This document shows positions 48,390 to 58,027 of a stretch of DNA of 64,000 nt, in pieces (position 1 is the first letter of the stretch; every line of letters starts with the position of its first letter). The stretch comes from Methylomarinovum caldicuralii. GTDB taxonomy: Bacteria > Pseudomonadota > Gammaproteobacteria > Methylococcales > Methylothermaceae. Location of the stretch: assembly GCF_033126985.1 (NCBI RefSeq), contig NZ_AP024714.1, positions 2,310,990 to 2,374,989 on the forward strand, read 5' to 3'. Position numbers and translations under genes: made by a program. The notes beneath the pieces were generated by a model. The model was not told where the DNA came from and searched no databases. It saw only the letters and a list, made by a program, of their open reading frames with translations.

Positions 48390-49652
48390 TCAGGTGCGGA
48401 TCTGGCCGTCGCCGAGCACGACAAACTTCTGCGTCGTCAGCCCCTCCAACCCCACCGGACCGCGGGCGTGCAGCTTGTCGGTGCTGATGCCGATCTCCGC
48501 CCCCAGGCCGTATTCGAAGCCGTCGGCGAAGCGGGTGGAGGCGTTGACCATCACCGAACTGGAATCCACCTCGCGCAGGAAGCGGCGGGCGCGGCTGTAG
48601 TCCTCGGTGACGATGGCGTCGGTATGCCCGGAGCCGTAGCGGTTGATGTGGTCGATGGCCTGATCCAGACCGTCCACCACCCGGATGGCGAGAATCGGCG
48701 CCAGATATTCGGCGCGCCAGTCGTCCTCGGTGGCGGGGCGGCAGTCGATGATTTCCCGGGTGCACGCACAGCCGCGCAGCTCCACCCCATGGCGGGCGTA
48801 TTCCTCGGCCAGGCGCGGCAGCAGTTCGGCTGCGACCGCCTCGTGCACCAGCAGCGTCTCCATGGCGTTGCAGACCCCGTAGCGCTGGGTCTTGGCGTTG
48901 ACGGCGATGCGGACGGCCTTGTCGGCATCGGCGCGCTCGTCGAGATAGACGTGGCAGACCCCGTCCAGGTGCTTGATGACCGGGATGCGCGACTCGGCGA
49001 CGATACGCTCGATCAGGCCCTTGCCGCCGCGGGGGACGATGACGTCCACGTACCGGTCCAGCTGCAGCAGTTCCCCCACCGCCGCGCGGTCGGTGGTTTC
49101 CACCACCTGCACCGCCGTCTGCGGCAGGCCGGCGGTTTCCAGACCGGTGCGGATGCAGGCCGCCAGGGCCTGATTGGAGTGGATCGCCTCGCTGCCGCCG
49201 CGGAGGATGCAGGCGTTGCCCGCCTTCAGGCACAGGCCGGCGGCATCGACGGTGACGTTGGGGCGGGACTCGTAGATGATGCCGATCACCCCCAGCGGCA
49301 CCCGCATCCGGCCCACCTGGATGCCGGAGGGACGGTACTTGAGGTCGCTGATCTCCCCGACCGGATCGGGTAGGGCGGCGATCTGGCGCAGGCCCTCGGC
49401 CATGGCGGCGATGCGGGCGTCGGTCAGGGTCAGACGGTCGAGCAGCGCCTCGCTCAGGCCGCGTTCGCGCCCGGCGATCAGATCGCGCTGGTTTTCCATC
49501 TGGATGCGCTCGCGGCCGGCCTCGATGGCCTCGGCCATCGCCAGCAGGGCGTCGTTCTTGGCCCCGGTGGCGGCCCGGGCCACGGCGGTGGATGCCTCGC
49601 GGGCCTGGCGGCCCACGGTCTGCATGTAGGCGTGGATGTCGTCGATGGTCAT
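48390..49652 (-). CDS. proA: Gamma-glutamyl phosphate reductase
   Basis: ProA reduces gamma-glutamyl phosphate to the semialdehyde in proline synthesis. The 420-residue aldehyde-dehydrogenase-fold enzyme has the catalytic Cys in [14 protein letters not shown] and the [14 protein letters not shown] region. proB is not adjacent. The start overlaps holA's stop by 4 bp, and nadD begins immediately after its own stop. Confidence 0.96.
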   Translation of the reverse strand: MTIDDIHAYMQTVGRQAREASTAVARAATGAKNDALLAMAEAIEAGRERIQMENQRDLIAGRERGLSEALLDRLTLTDARIAAMAEGLRQIAALPDPVGEISDLKYRPSGIQVGRMRVPLGVIGIIYESRPNVTVDAAGLCLKAGNACILRGGSEAIHSNQALAACIRTGLETAGLPQTAVQVVETTDRAAVGELLQLDRYVDVIVPRGGKGLIERIVAESRIPVIKHLDGVCHVYLDERADADKAVRIAVNAKTQRYGVCNAMETLLVHEAVAAELLPRLAEEYARHGVELRGCACTREIIDCRPATEDDWRAEYLAPILAIRVVDGLDQAIDHINRYGSGHTDAIVTEDYSRARRFLREVDSSSVMVNASTRFADGFEYGLGAEIGISTDKLHARGPVGLEGLTTQKFVVLGDGQIRT

Positions 49653-50689
49653 GGCTCACTCGCTTCGCTGGTCATCATGGGAATCTCACCGCTGGCCAGG
49701 GTCAGGCACAGAGCGCGCAGCCCTTCCCAGGGATCGCCCGCCGCCTGACCCTTGATGCAGGCGTCGATCCGGGCCGCCAGCCGCAGCGCCCGGTGCAGCA
49801 ACGCCGGCGCCAGGCGCTGGCAGGCCGCCTCCAGCCGCGGCCGGCGCCGGGCCCATATCCCCAGGCGCCGGCAGCTTTCGGCCACCGGCAGGCCCCGGCG
49901 GCGGTCGTCCTGCAAGGCCAGCAGGGTGCGGATTTCACGGGTGACCGACCATAATACCACGGCGGGGACCGTCCCTTCCGCCCGCAAAGTGCTCAGGATG
50001 CGGTCACAGCGTCCCGGCTGGCCGGCCAGCCAGGCTTCCGTCAGGTCGAAGACGTCGAAACGGGCGCTGTCGGCGACCATCCGCGCCAGGTCTTCGGCCC
50101 CGATGGCGGTTTCGCCGCAGAGGACATGAAGCTTGTCGATCTCCTGGGCCGCCGCCAGCAGGTTGCCCTCGGTGCGCAGGGCCAGCAGCTGCAGGGCGTC
50201 GCCGCTCAAGCGCAGGCCGCAGGCATTGGCGCGGCGCTGGAGCCAGGCCAAAAGATCGCGGCCGTGCAGGGTGCGGGTCTGCACCGCCAGGCCGATCCTT
50301 TCCAGCTTCTGGAACCATTTGGCCCGTAGCGCCGCCGGCGGGGCGTTTTCCAACACCAGCAGCAGGATCGTGTCCGGCGGCGGGGCGTCGCCGTAGCGCC
50401 CCAGCACCCGGGCGCCCTCCTGGCCCACCTTGCCCTCCGGAACGCGCACGTCGAGCAGGCGGCTGCTGGCGAACAGGGACAGCGCCTCGGTTTCGGCCGC
50501 CAGGTCGTTCCAGTCGAATCCCGGCAGGACGCTGAAGACCCGGCGCTCCCCGATACCGTGCCGGCGGCAGGCGCGGCGGATGGCGTCGGCGGCTTCGGTC
50601 AGCTGCAGCGGCTCGTCGCCGTAGAGCAGATAGACCGGCGCCAGTTCTTGCTTCAGCCGGGAAGCCAGCTGGGGATAGTCAATCCGCAT
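49649..50689 (-). CDS. holA: DNA polymerase III delta subunit
   Basis: HolA is the clamp-loader subunit that opens the beta clamp. The 346-residue protein has the expected opening ([20 protein letters not shown]) and the [20 protein letters not shown] signature of the AAA+ helical domain. It overlaps lptE by 11 bp. The lptE-holA linkage is typical of gammaproteobacteria. Confidence 0.95.
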   Translation of the reverse strand: MRIDYPQLASRLKQELAPVYLLYGDEPLQLTEAADAIRRACRRHGIGERRVFSVLPGFDWNDLAAETEALSLFASSRLLDVRVPEGKVGQEGARVLGRYGDAPPPDTILLLVLENAPPAALRAKWFQKLERIGLAVQTRTLHGRDLLAWLQRRANACGLRLSGDALQLLALRTEGNLLAAAQEIDKLHVLCGETAIGAEDLARMVADSARFDVFDLTEAWLAGQPGRCDRILSTLRAEGTVPAVVLWSVTREIRTLLALQDDRRRGLPVAESCRRLGIWARRRPRLEAACQRLAPALLHRALRLAARIDACIKGQAAGDPWEGLRALCLTLASGEIPMMTSEASEP

Positions 50690-51170
50690 GTTCCAGGGCG
50701 CGCTGCAGGCGCCGCAGCAGGGTCCGGGCCGCCTCGCGGCGCATCTCCTCGCGGATCAGGCTTTCCTCCTCGGCCTTGCCGATGGCCTGCAGTTGGGTAT
50801 TGAGATAGATGCGCCGCAGGGTGATGCTCTGAAGCGGCAGCAGCGGCTTGCCGTCCGCCGTGCGGGCCTCGAAGCGGACCTGATAGATCAGCTCGAATTC
50901 GATGGCCTTGCCGTGTTCGTCCAGGGACACCACCTGGCGGCGCTGGTCGATGCCGTGGATGATCACCACGCTGCCGGCCTGGGCCGGATCGCCCGTCAGC
51001 CGTCCTCCCGCCAGATCCAGCAACATGGCCAGATCGCGGGCGAAGGGATCATCAAGGCCGATTCCCTGCAGGGCGACGACCCGTTTGTCCGGCGGCAGCT
51101 CGACCGCCCCGCGCAGGTGGAAACCACACCCCGTCAACAGCAGGGCAATGAGCAACGGCATGAGACGCAT
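50679..51170 (-). CDS. lptE: LPS-assembly lipoprotein LptE
   Basis: LptE plugs the LptD barrel that inserts lipopolysaccharide into the outer membrane. I start at ATG 51170 (MRLMPLLIALLLTGCGFHLRG). The lipobox LLTGC makes it a lipoprotein, and GCGFHLRG is the standard LptE start. It is 163 residues. leuS, its usual upstream neighbour, is absent; instead it is divergent from glyQ. Confidence 0.93.
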   Translation of the reverse strand: MRLMPLLIALLLTGCGFHLRGAVELPPDKRVVALQGIGLDDPFARDLAMLLDLAGGRLTGDPAQAGSVVIIHGIDQRRQVVSLDEHGKAIEFELIYQVRFEARTADGKPLLPLQSITLRRIYLNTQLQAIGKAEEESLIREEMRREAARTLLRRLQRALEHAD

Positions 51171-51204
51171 CACGGTGCAATATCCCACTTCATGGACAAA
51201 ACCG

Positions 51205-51210
51205 TATAAT
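51205..51210 (+). promoter_or_regulatory. Probable -10 box for glyQ
   Basis: A perfect TATAAT lies 29 bp before the glyQ GTG in the 69-bp gap to divergent lptE. The matching -35 region is weak, so the call rests on the -10 alone. Confidence 0.4.
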
Positions 51211-51239
51211 ACCCGCTTTTAATCGACAGGCCAGCGACC

Positions 51240-52142
51240 GTGAGCCACCCGCAAACCTTCCAGGAACTGATCCTCGCCCTCCAGGACTACTGGGGCCGCC
51301 AGGGCTGCGCCATCCTCCAGCCCATGGACATGGAGGTGGGCGCCGGCACCTTCCATCCCGGCACCTTCCTGCGCGCCATCGGCCCCGAGCCCTGGCGCAC
51401 CGCCTACGTCCAGCCCTCGCGCCGCCCCACCGACGGCCGTTATGGCGAGAACCCCAACCGGCTGCAGCACTATTACCAGTTCCAGGTGCTGCTCAAGCCC
51501 TCGCCGCTGGAAATCCAGGACCTGTATCTCCGCTCCCTGGAGGAATTGGGCTTCGATCTTCTGGAGCACGACGTCCGCTTCGTCGAGGACAACTGGGAGT
51601 CTCCCACCCTCGGGGCCTGGGGTCTGGGCTGGGAGGTGTGGCTCGACGGCATGGAGATCACCCAGTTTACCTACTTCCAGCAGGTGGGCGGGCTCGACTG
51701 CCGTCCCGTGTCCGGCGAGATCACCTACGGCCTGGAACGCATCGCCATGGTGCTGCAAGCGGTCGAAAGCGTCTTCGATCTGGTCTGGGCCAGAAACGGC
51801 GACCAGGTCATCACCTACGGCGATGTGTTCCACCAGAACGAGGTGGAGATGTCGGCCTACAACTTCGAATACGCCGACGTGGATTTCCTGCTGCGCGCCT
51901 TCGACCATTACGAGGCCGAATGCAAGAAATTGCTGCAAGCCGAACTCCCCCTGCCGGCCTACGACCAGGTCCTCAAGGCTTCCCACACCTTCAACCTGCT
52001 TGACGCCCGTCACGCCCTGTCGGTGACCGAACGCCAGCGCTACATCCTGCGGGTGCGGGAACTGGCCCGCGGGGTCGCCCACGCCTATTACGAGCGCCGC
52101 AAAGCGCTGGGGTTCCCCATGTTGCGGGGGGAAACGGCATGA
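51240..52142 (+). CDS. glyQ: Glycyl-tRNA synthetase alpha subunit
   Basis: GlyQ is the catalytic subunit of the tetrameric bacterial GlyRS. The frame starts at GTG 51240 and reads [18 protein letters not shown], the family N-terminus. The motifs [15 protein letters not shown] and [19 protein letters not shown] are intact. It is 300 residues. Unusually, 159 bp that include a long palindrome separate it from glyS. Confidence 0.97.
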   Translation: MSHPQTFQELILALQDYWGRQGCAILQPMDMEVGAGTFHPGTFLRAIGPEPWRTAYVQPSRRPTDGRYGENPNRLQHYYQFQVLLKPSPLEIQDLYLRSLEELGFDLLEHDVRFVEDNWESPTLGAWGLGWEVWLDGMEITQFTYFQQVGGLDCRPVSGEITYGLERIAMVLQAVESVFDLVWARNGDQVITYGDVFHQNEVEMSAYNFEYADVDFLLRAFDHYEAECKKLLQAELPLPAYDQVLKASHTFNLLDARHALSVTERQRYILRVRELARGVAHAYYERRKALGFPMLRGETA

Positions 52143-52157
52143 TGCCGGTCCCGGAGC

Positions 52158-52260
52158 GGGGGTCGGGTACGGGTTTTCGGGGACGCAGTGAATCCTTCCC
52201 TGGAGGCTTGAACGCGGCCGTACAGGCCGCGTACACCCCGAAAACCCGTACCCGACCCCC
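52158..52260. repeat. 103-bp palindromic intergenic repeat between glyQ and glyS
   Basis: Two 25-base arms (52158-52182 and 52236-52260; GGGGGTCGGGTACGGG at the start of the left arm) are perfect reverse complements. The 53-base centre holds a smaller GCGGCC/GGCCGC hairpin. The centre (GTGAATCCTTCCCTGGAGG) looks like dispersed extragenic repeats I recall from other gammaproteobacteria. It has no reading frame and no T-run. In RNA it would form a very stable stem between the two GlyRS subunits. Confidence 0.9.
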
Positions 52261-52301
52261 TTCATGTGCATGACCCTAAGACACCATCTTTGAGGATTGG
52301 T

Positions 52302-54380
52302 ATGAACACCCGCGACCTGCTGTTCGAACTGGGCACCGAGGAGCTGCCGCCCAAGGCCCTGCATCGCCTGATGACCGCCCTGCGCGACGAAACCGCTTCC
52401 CGTCTGGAACAGGCCGATCTCGCCTTCGCCACCATCGACGCCTACGCCGCCCCCCGCCGTCTGGCCCTGCTGGTCCACGACCTGACCGAACGCCAGCCGG
52501 ACAAGACCGTCGAACGCCGCGGCCCGGCCCTCAAGGCCGCCTTCGACGCTGACGGCAAACCGACTCCGGCAGCGCTGGGCTTCGCCAAAAGCTGCGGCGT
52601 CGCCGTCAAGGACCTGGAGACTTTGGAAAACGACAAGGGCGCCTGGCTGCTGTGCCGCATCCATCAGCCCGGCAGGGCGGCGGCGGAACTGGCCCCCGAC
52701 ATCCTGCGCCAGGCCCTGGCCGCCCTCCCCATCCCCAAGCGCATGCGCTGGGGAGCCGGCGAGGCCGAGTTCGTGCGTCCGGTTCACTGGGCGGTACTGC
52801 TGTTCGGCGAGACCGTGATCGAAACGGAGATGCTCGGCGTCACCACCGGCAACGCCACCCGCGGTCACCGCTTCCACTGCCCGCGCCCGCTGACCGTGAC
52901 CCAGCCGGATCATTACCCCCAGCTGTTGCTCGGCGAAGGCCGGGTGATCGCCGATTTCGGGGAACGCCGCGAGCACATCCGCCAGCAGGCGGAAAAGCTG
53001 GCCCGGGAACACGGCGGCCGCGCCCACATCGACGCCGACCTGCTCGACGAAGTCACCGCCCTGGTGGAATGGCCGGTGGGACTGGTGGGCACATTCGAGG
53101 AGCGCTTCCTCGAACTGCCCAAGGAAGTGCTGGTCACGGTGATGCAGTCGCACCAGAAATACTTTCCGGTGCTGGACCCAAGCGGCGCCCTGCTGCCCAG
53201 GTTCGTCACTTTCGCCAATCTCGACAGCAAAAACCCGGACACGGTCCGGGCTGGCAACGAGCGCGTCATCCGCCCGCGCCTGAGCGACGCCGAGTTTTTC
53301 TGGAACCAGGACCTGAAGATTCCCCTGGAACGGCACCTGGACAAGCTCGCCGGCATCATCTTCCAGAAGCGTCTTGGCACCCTGCTGGACAAGACCCGGC
53401 GGCTGGAGAAGCTGTCCGAATGGCTCGCCCCCCACGTGGGCGCCGATCCCGCCAGGGCCCGCCGCGCCGCCCGGCTGGCCAAGACCGACCTGGTCACCGA
53501 CATGGTGGGGGAATTCCCGGAGCTGCAGGGCATCATGGGCCGCTATTACGCCCAGGCCCAAGGGGAAGACCCGGAAGTCGCCGCCGCTCTGGAGGAACAG
53601 TACCTGCCCCGCTTTGCCGGCGACCGGCTGCCCAAGACCCCGGCCGGACGCACCCTGGCGCTGGCGGACAAGCTCGACACCCTGGTGGGCATCTTCAGCA
53701 TCGGCCAGGTGCCGACCGGCGCCAAGGACCCTTACGCCCTGCGCCGCGCCGCCCTCGGCATCATCCGCATCATCATCGAAGGCGGGCTGGAACTGGATTT
53801 GAAGCAGATACTCAGCGAGGCGGCCAATCTCCACAGCCACGATTTCGATCCTGACGCCACCACCGCCCAGGTGTTCGACTTCATCCTCGAGCGCCTGCGC
53901 GGCTATCTGGCCGAGCGCGGTTTCCGCCCCGACGCGTTCGAGGCCGTGGCCGCGGTGGCGCCGGCCGGTCTGCTCGATTTCCTGCGCCGCATCGAGGCGG
54001 TCCACGCCTTCCGCCGGCTGCCGGAGGCCGAAGCCCTGGCCGCCGCCAACAAGCGCATCCGCAACATTCTGCGCCAGGCGCAGCTGCCGCTGGACCAGGC
54101 GGGCGAACCGGATCCCGCCCGCTTCGACAGCCAGGCCGAGCACGCTCTCTACCGGGAACTGCTGGCTGCCCGCACCGACGTCGAGCCGCTGCTGGCCAAA
54201 CACGACTACACCGCCGCCCTCAAACGTCTGGCCCAGCTCCGCGATACGGTCGATGCCTTTTATGACCAGGTGATGGTGATGGTAGAGGACACTCAGGTGC
54301 GCCGCAACCGCCTCGATCTTTTGGCCCAGGTGGCGCGCCTGTTCCTGCGGATCGCCGACATCTCGAGGCTGCAGGGATGA
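52302..54380 (+). CDS. glyS: Glycyl-tRNA synthetase beta subunit
   Basis: GlyS supplies tRNA binding and other functions to GlyRS. I start at ATG 52302 (MNTRDLLFELGTEELPPKAL) because TGAGG lies 8 bp upstream; the upstream ATG gives a non-family tail. The 692-residue protein has the HD-like core and C-terminal DALR-type anticodon domain (MVMVEDTQVRRNRLDLLAQV). Its stop overlaps plsC by 4 bp. Confidence 0.96.
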   Translation: MNTRDLLFELGTEELPPKALHRLMTALRDETASRLEQADLAFATIDAYAAPRRLALLVHDLTERQPDKTVERRGPALKAAFDADGKPTPAALGFAKSCGVAVKDLETLENDKGAWLLCRIHQPGRAAAELAPDILRQALAALPIPKRMRWGAGEAEFVRPVHWAVLLFGETVIETEMLGVTTGNATRGHRFHCPRPLTVTQPDHYPQLLLGEGRVIADFGERREHIRQQAEKLAREHGGRAHIDADLLDEVTALVEWPVGLVGTFEERFLELPKEVLVTVMQSHQKYFPVLDPSGALLPRFVTFANLDSKNPDTVRAGNERVIRPRLSDAEFFWNQDLKIPLERHLDKLAGIIFQKRLGTLLDKTRRLEKLSEWLAPHVGADPARARRAARLAKTDLVTDMVGEFPELQGIMGRYYAQAQGEDPEVAAALEEQYLPRFAGDRLPKTPAGRTLALADKLDTLVGIFSIGQVPTGAKDPYALRRAALGIIRIIIEGGLELDLKQILSEAANLHSHDFDPDATTAQVFDFILERLRGYLAERGFRPDAFEAVAAVAPAGLLDFLRRIEAVHAFRRLPEAEALAAANKRIRNILRQAQLPLDQAGEPDPARFDSQAEHALYRELLAARTDVEPLLAKHDYTAALKRLAQLRDTVDAFYDQVMVMVEDTQVRRNRLDLLAQVARLFLRIADISRLQG

Positions 54381-55111
54381 GAAAAGGCCCCACGCCCCTC
54401 ATTCTCCTGCGTTCGGCCCTGTTCCTGCTGGTCCAGACCACCATCACCGTGGTGCTGACCCCCATCGTCCTCGCCGTCTCGGCCCTGCCCCGCTACGAAT
54501 ACCGCTACCACCTGGCACGGTTCTGGGCCAACTCGATCCTCACCGCCCTGCGCTGGATCTGCGGCATCGACTGGGACATCCGGGGCCTGGAGAACATCCC
54601 GCGGCGCAACGGCATCGTCCTCAGCAAGCATCAGTCCGCCTGGGAAACCCTGATGCTGTTCCTGCTGTTTCCCAAGGCGGTCTTCGTCCTCAAACAGGAA
54701 CTTCTGAAGATTCCCTTCTTCGGCTGGTGCCTGGCCCGCTACCACCACATCGCCATAGACCGCAGCAAGCCGAAAAAGGCGATGGTGGCGCTGATGAAAC
54801 AGGGACTGCAACGCCTTGAGGAAGGCCACTGGATCATCATCTTCCCCGAGGGCACCCGCGTCGCCCCCGGCGAGCGGCGCCGCTACGCCGGCTCCGGCGG
54901 GGTGCTGGCGGCCCGCGCCAAGGTACCCGTGGTGCCCGTGGCCCACAACGCCGGCGAATATTGGCCCCGCAACAGCTTCGTCAAGTATCCCGGCACCATC
55001 ACCCTGGTCATCGGCCCGGTGCTGGACGGGGCCGAACTGCCGGCCGATGAGATCAACCGAAGGGCCGAGACATGGATCGAGGCGACGATGGCCAAGATCA
55101 GCCGCCCATGA
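54377..55111 (+). CDS. plsC: 1-acyl-sn-glycerol-3-phosphate acyltransferase
   Basis: This enzyme adds the second acyl chain in phosphatidic acid synthesis. The 244-residue protein has an N-terminal membrane segment (about 8-35). Its catalytic block is SKHQSAWE, the HX4(D/E) motif, here with Glu as in a common gammaproteobacterial subgroup. The IIFPEGTRVAPGE substrate loop is present. It is translationally coupled to glyS, and the glyS-plsC pair recurs in related genomes. Confidence 0.92.
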   Translation: MRKGPTPLILLRSALFLLVQTTITVVLTPIVLAVSALPRYEYRYHLARFWANSILTALRWICGIDWDIRGLENIPRRNGIVLSKHQSAWETLMLFLLFPKAVFVLKQELLKIPFFGWCLARYHHIAIDRSKPKKAMVALMKQGLQRLEEGHWIIIFPEGTRVAPGERRRYAGSGGVLAARAKVPVVPVAHNAGEYWPRNSFVKYPGTITLVIGPVLDGAELPADEINRRAETWIEATMAKISRP

Positions 55112-55456
55112 GGCGCCTCCACTGCAAAGCCTGCTCTATATGACACTGACCCCCGTCCTCTTCGTCGGCGGTTAGTTTCTCCTGTGCCGCCTTAACCCTG
55201 TCAATTTGCTGCCCCGGGCTAGGGATCTGCCCGTCCCCTCCCCCGGAAGTGATAGCGGATAAGTACCCCCATCCGGCAGACCGTCTTGCCAGACCGAAAC
55301 ATCACCGTCCTGCCCACCGATACTTCCCGGGGCGCGATCAGAAGACGGTGTAGAATCAAGGCGCATGCCCACCGAGTGATGGTTGGGCGCGGTGTCGTTC
55401 TGCTCAAGGCCAAACTCGCCGTGGATGCGACACCGGCCAGCATTGAGAAGGCCTTC
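55112..55456. other. 345-bp intergenic region upstream of the ECF sigma gene
   Basis: I see no gene here. A reading frame in phase with the sigma gene extends back to 55286, but its residues look non-coding and no ribosome-binding site precedes it. TAGAAT at 55354-55359 could be a -10 element for the sigma operon. The left part lacks an obvious terminator for plsC. Confidence 0.5.
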
Positions 55457-56014
55457 ATGGAAAAGCGCGAAATCCAACGCCTCCTCCGAGGGGAACAAAC
55501 GGCCTGGAAAGGTTTCGTCATGCGGTGGCGAAACCTGATTTATACCGTCGTTCTGCGGACTTTGCAGGAAAACGGCCCGGCGCAGGAGGCGGAGGAGCTT
55601 TGTCAGGAGGTTTTTCTCCGTCTGATCCGGGACGATTTCCGCCTGCTGCGTCAGTACGATCCGGAAAAGGCTGGACTTGCCACCTGGTTGACCCTGGTGG
55701 CCCGCAGCACCACCCTCGATCATCTGCGCCGCCAGCGCCCGGAAACCGTTCCTCTGGAACAGGTTCCGGAAACCGGAACACCGGCCCCATTTCCCAGGGC
55801 TGAGAGTCTGGATATTCCGGAAGGTGTGCTGTCCCCACGCCAGCGTCTGGTGTTGAAACTGCTGCTGGAAAAGGGTCTCTCCCCCCAGGAGGCGGCGGAC
55901 TTTCTCCAGGTCGAAGTGCAGACCATCCACAGCATGAAAAACAAGGCGTTACAGAAACTTCGCAAATTTTTTCAGAACGGGGGGAGATTTGAAGCCAAAT
56001 CTGCGTATCACTGA
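55457..56014 (+). CDS. ECF-type RNA polymerase sigma factor
   Basis: I start at ATG 55457 (MEKREIQRLLRGEQTAWKGF), with GAGAAGG just upstream, giving 185 residues. Region 2 (YTVVLRTLQENG...EELCQEVFLRLIRDD) and region 4 (SPRQRLVLKLLLEKGLSPQE, then a helix-turn-helix VEVQTIHSMKNKALQKLRKF) are both present. It is followed by a zinc-finger membrane protein that probably holds it inactive, and by the first codons of a third gene destroyed by an insertion. Target promoters are unknown. Confidence 0.9.
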   Translation: MEKREIQRLLRGEQTAWKGFVMRWRNLIYTVVLRTLQENGPAQEAEELCQEVFLRLIRDDFRLLRQYDPEKAGLATWLTLVARSTTLDHLRRQRPETVPLEQVPETGTPAPFPRAESLDIPEGVLSPRQRLVLKLLLEKGLSPQEAADFLQVEVQTIHSMKNKALQKLRKFFQNGGRFEAKSAYH

Positions 56015-56026
56015 GCGAGGTCAACG

Positions 56027-56404
56027 ATGAAACCCAAGCAACTGCAAAATCAGTCATGCCCAACACTGTTGGAACTTGCCGCTTTTGCCGAAGGACGCCT
56101 GACGCCATCGCGGCGGCAGGCGCTGGAGAGCCATATGGCGTCCTGCGAGCGCTGCCTGGATCTGGCGCTGGCAGGGTTCAAACTGACCGGCCAACCCCTC
56201 GCCGAAGCTCCGCTACCCGTCGTCAGCCGGGCCCAGCGTCTGCGTCTGCCCCGACGGCGGCGCTGGTACTTGGCAGCGGGACTGGCGGCTGCCTGGCTGG
56301 GCGTGGCGGTGATCGGCTTCCAGTTGGGGCAGGCTTACGGCCGCCAGTCCACCGTGGTGGAACAGGTGTTTTGGGAAGATCTGTCCCCCTGGGAGCTGTC
56401 ATGA
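56027..56404 (+). CDS. Zinc-finger membrane anti-sigma factor
   Basis: This 125-residue protein has the anti-sigma zinc motif HxxxCxxC (H36, C40, C43 in ESHMASCERC). A basic stretch and one transmembrane helix follow (about 78-100, WYLAAGLAAAWLGVAVIGFQ), then a short outer tail. This is the usual design of ZAS-type anti-sigma factors that bind an ECF sigma until a signal arrives. It lies 12 bp after the sigma gene and overlaps the next ATG (ATGA). Confidence 0.87.
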   Translation: MKPKQLQNQSCPTLLELAAFAEGRLTPSRRQALESHMASCERCLDLALAGFKLTGQPLAEAPLPVVSRAQRLRLPRRRRWYLAAGLAAAWLGVAVIGFQLGQAYGRQSTVVEQVFWEDLSPWELS

Positions 56405-56437
56405 ACGGTTGGAAAAGGTGGCTGCCCTGGAGCCTGC
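56401..56437 (+). pseudogene. 5' end of a third gene of the sigma operon, cut by insertion
   Basis: An ATG overlapping the anti-sigma stop begins MNGWKRWLPWSL and runs into the presumed left end of the IS66-like element after about 12 codons. Read-through ends at 56514. The rest of the gene is not found in the window, so the output of this sigma regulon module has been lost or moved. Confidence 0.5.
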
Positions 56438-56489
56438 GTACCCGTTCACGGTCTTGCCAAGTGCCTGAAGATTCAGGAGAATACGGGCC

Positions 56490-57956
56490 ATGGAAAGACT
56501 TGATCTGGAGCTGAGCCGCCCACCTCCCTTGCCCGAGACGGTGGAGGAATGCCACCGGGTGATCGAAGCGCTTTGGCGGGCGCTGGGAGAATTTCAGCAG
56601 ATCCAGGCGCGAGTGGAAGAACTGGAGGAACAGTTGTCCTTGGGGTCCGACAATTCCTCCCAACCACCTTCCCAGGACAGCCCGAAGAAGCGCGCCGAGC
56701 GCAAGGGCAAGCGACCGACGGGACGCAAGAAAGGGGCGCAGGTGGGACATCCCGGGCACGAGCGGGCTCTGGTTCCGGCAGAAGCAGTGGACGAGGTCCG
56801 GCATTACTTTCCCCATGGCCGCTGCGAGTGCGGTGGGTCGGTGGCGGTGCGGGGATTCCGTCCCCATCAGGTGTTCGACCTGCCCGAGATTCGTTACCGG
56901 GTGGTCGAACACCGGGTGTATGAAGGCCGCTGTGGGTGGTGTGGTGAGAAGCACCAGGGGCGGCTACCGGATGAGGTTCCCCGCGGCCAGATGGGACCTG
57001 GGCTGGTGGCGTGGATTGGCTTGATGACGGGGCGCTATCACCTGTCGCTGCGGGAAGTCGAAGCGCTGCTGGAAGAACAATGGGGTCTGAAATTCAGCCT
57101 GGGGGCGATCAGCCAGAGCCAGATCCCGCTGCAGGCGTGGCTGGGTCCGGTCTACAACCAGATTGGCGAAGCGGTCAGAAAAGCGCTGATCGCCCATGCC
57201 GACGAGACCCGCCACTACCGGGGCCGCAGCATCTATTGGCTGTGGGCGCTGACGACCGATCAGATGGCGTATTTCCTGACCCATTATTCCCGCGGCAAGG
57301 GTGCGGCCGGTGAGCTGTTGGGGGATTTCCAGGGAATCCTGGTGACCGACCGCCACGGGGCCTACAACGACCATCCCCAGGACTCACACCAATACTGCTG
57401 GGCGCATCTCATCCGCAACCTGGAACGGATCGCCGGGCGCAAGGGACAGGCCGGCGAAGATGGCGAACGCCTGCTCCGGGCCGCCCGCCTGACGGTTCAC
57501 TACGGCAAGCTCTGGCAACAGAGCCATTACCCATCCGACCGCTACCGAAGGCGATTGGAACGCCTCAAAGCCCTCTTCCGGCGCGAACTGGAACAGGCCG
57601 CCCAAAGACATGGCGACAACAAAACCGGTCGCAGCTGCCGCAAGTTGTTGGACGATTTTCCCAGGTTCTGGACCTTCCTGGACCATCCCGGCGTACCGAT
57701 GACCAACAACACGGCAGAGCGTGCCCTACGCCCCTATGTCATCTGGCGCAAGACCCGTTTCTTCAGCCAGTCGCATCGCGGTGACTGCTTCCGCCCCATG
57801 ATCCTGTCGCTGGTCGAAACCTGCAAGCGCCTCAAGATCGGCGTCTATCAGACCCTGCGGACCATCTGCGCCCAGGGCATGGCAGAGGGCGAGGTCACCT
57901 TCCGCCTGCCCCTGCCGGAACCTCAACCACTTCCAGTGGCAAGCCCGGCCGGGTGA
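56490..57956 (+). CDS. IS66 family transposase (TnpC-type)
   Basis: This 488-residue transposase has an N-terminal leucine-zipper-like helix (about 25-50), a basic linker, a zinc-finger region with CECGG and CGWCGEK, and the IS66 catalytic core. Catalytic residues are Asp in AHADETRHYRG, Asp in VTDRHGAYND and Glu in NNTAERALRPYV. The accessory tnpA/tnpB genes of classic IS66 are absent, as in several smaller IS66-type elements. The present stop is supplied by the last bases of the adjoining group II intron. Confidence 0.88.
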   Translation: MERLDLELSRPPPLPETVEECHRVIEALWRALGEFQQIQARVEELEEQLSLGSDNSSQPPSQDSPKKRAERKGKRPTGRKKGAQVGHPGHERALVPAEAVDEVRHYFPHGRCECGGSVAVRGFRPHQVFDLPEIRYRVVEHRVYEGRCGWCGEKHQGRLPDEVPRGQMGPGLVAWIGLMTGRYHLSLREVEALLEEQWGLKFSLGAISQSQIPLQAWLGPVYNQIGEAVRKALIAHADETRHYRGRSIYWLWALTTDQMAYFLTHYSRGKGAAGELLGDFQGILVTDRHGAYNDHPQDSHQYCWAHLIRNLERIAGRKGQAGEDGERLLRAARLTVHYGKLWQQSHYPSDRYRRRLERLKALFRRELEQAAQRHGDNKTGRSCRKLLDDFPRFWTFLDHPGVPMTNNTAERALRPYVIWRKTRFFSQSHRGDCFRPMILSLVETCKRLKIGVYQTLRTICAQGMAEGEVTFRLPLPEPQPLPVASPAG

Positions 57957-57988
57957 CCGCGGGCGATTGCTCACCCGCGGTTCCCACA

Positions 57989-58021
57989 GATCCGGACGTG
58001 CCCGATTAAGGCATCCGGCTC
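57989..58021 (-). ncRNA. Group II intron domain V
   Basis: On the minus strand GAGCCGGATGC pairs with GCACGTCCGGATC around a TTAATCGG loop region. This is the characteristic catalytic domain V hairpin, starting 6 bp after the maturase stop. Confidence 0.8.
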
Positions 58022-58027
58022 CTCGGA

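Noticed and set aside
52158-52260. Intrinsic terminator between glyQ and glyS
   Set aside because: The stem is not followed by a T-run on either strand, and glyS must be expressed with glyQ. A repeat element is a better description.
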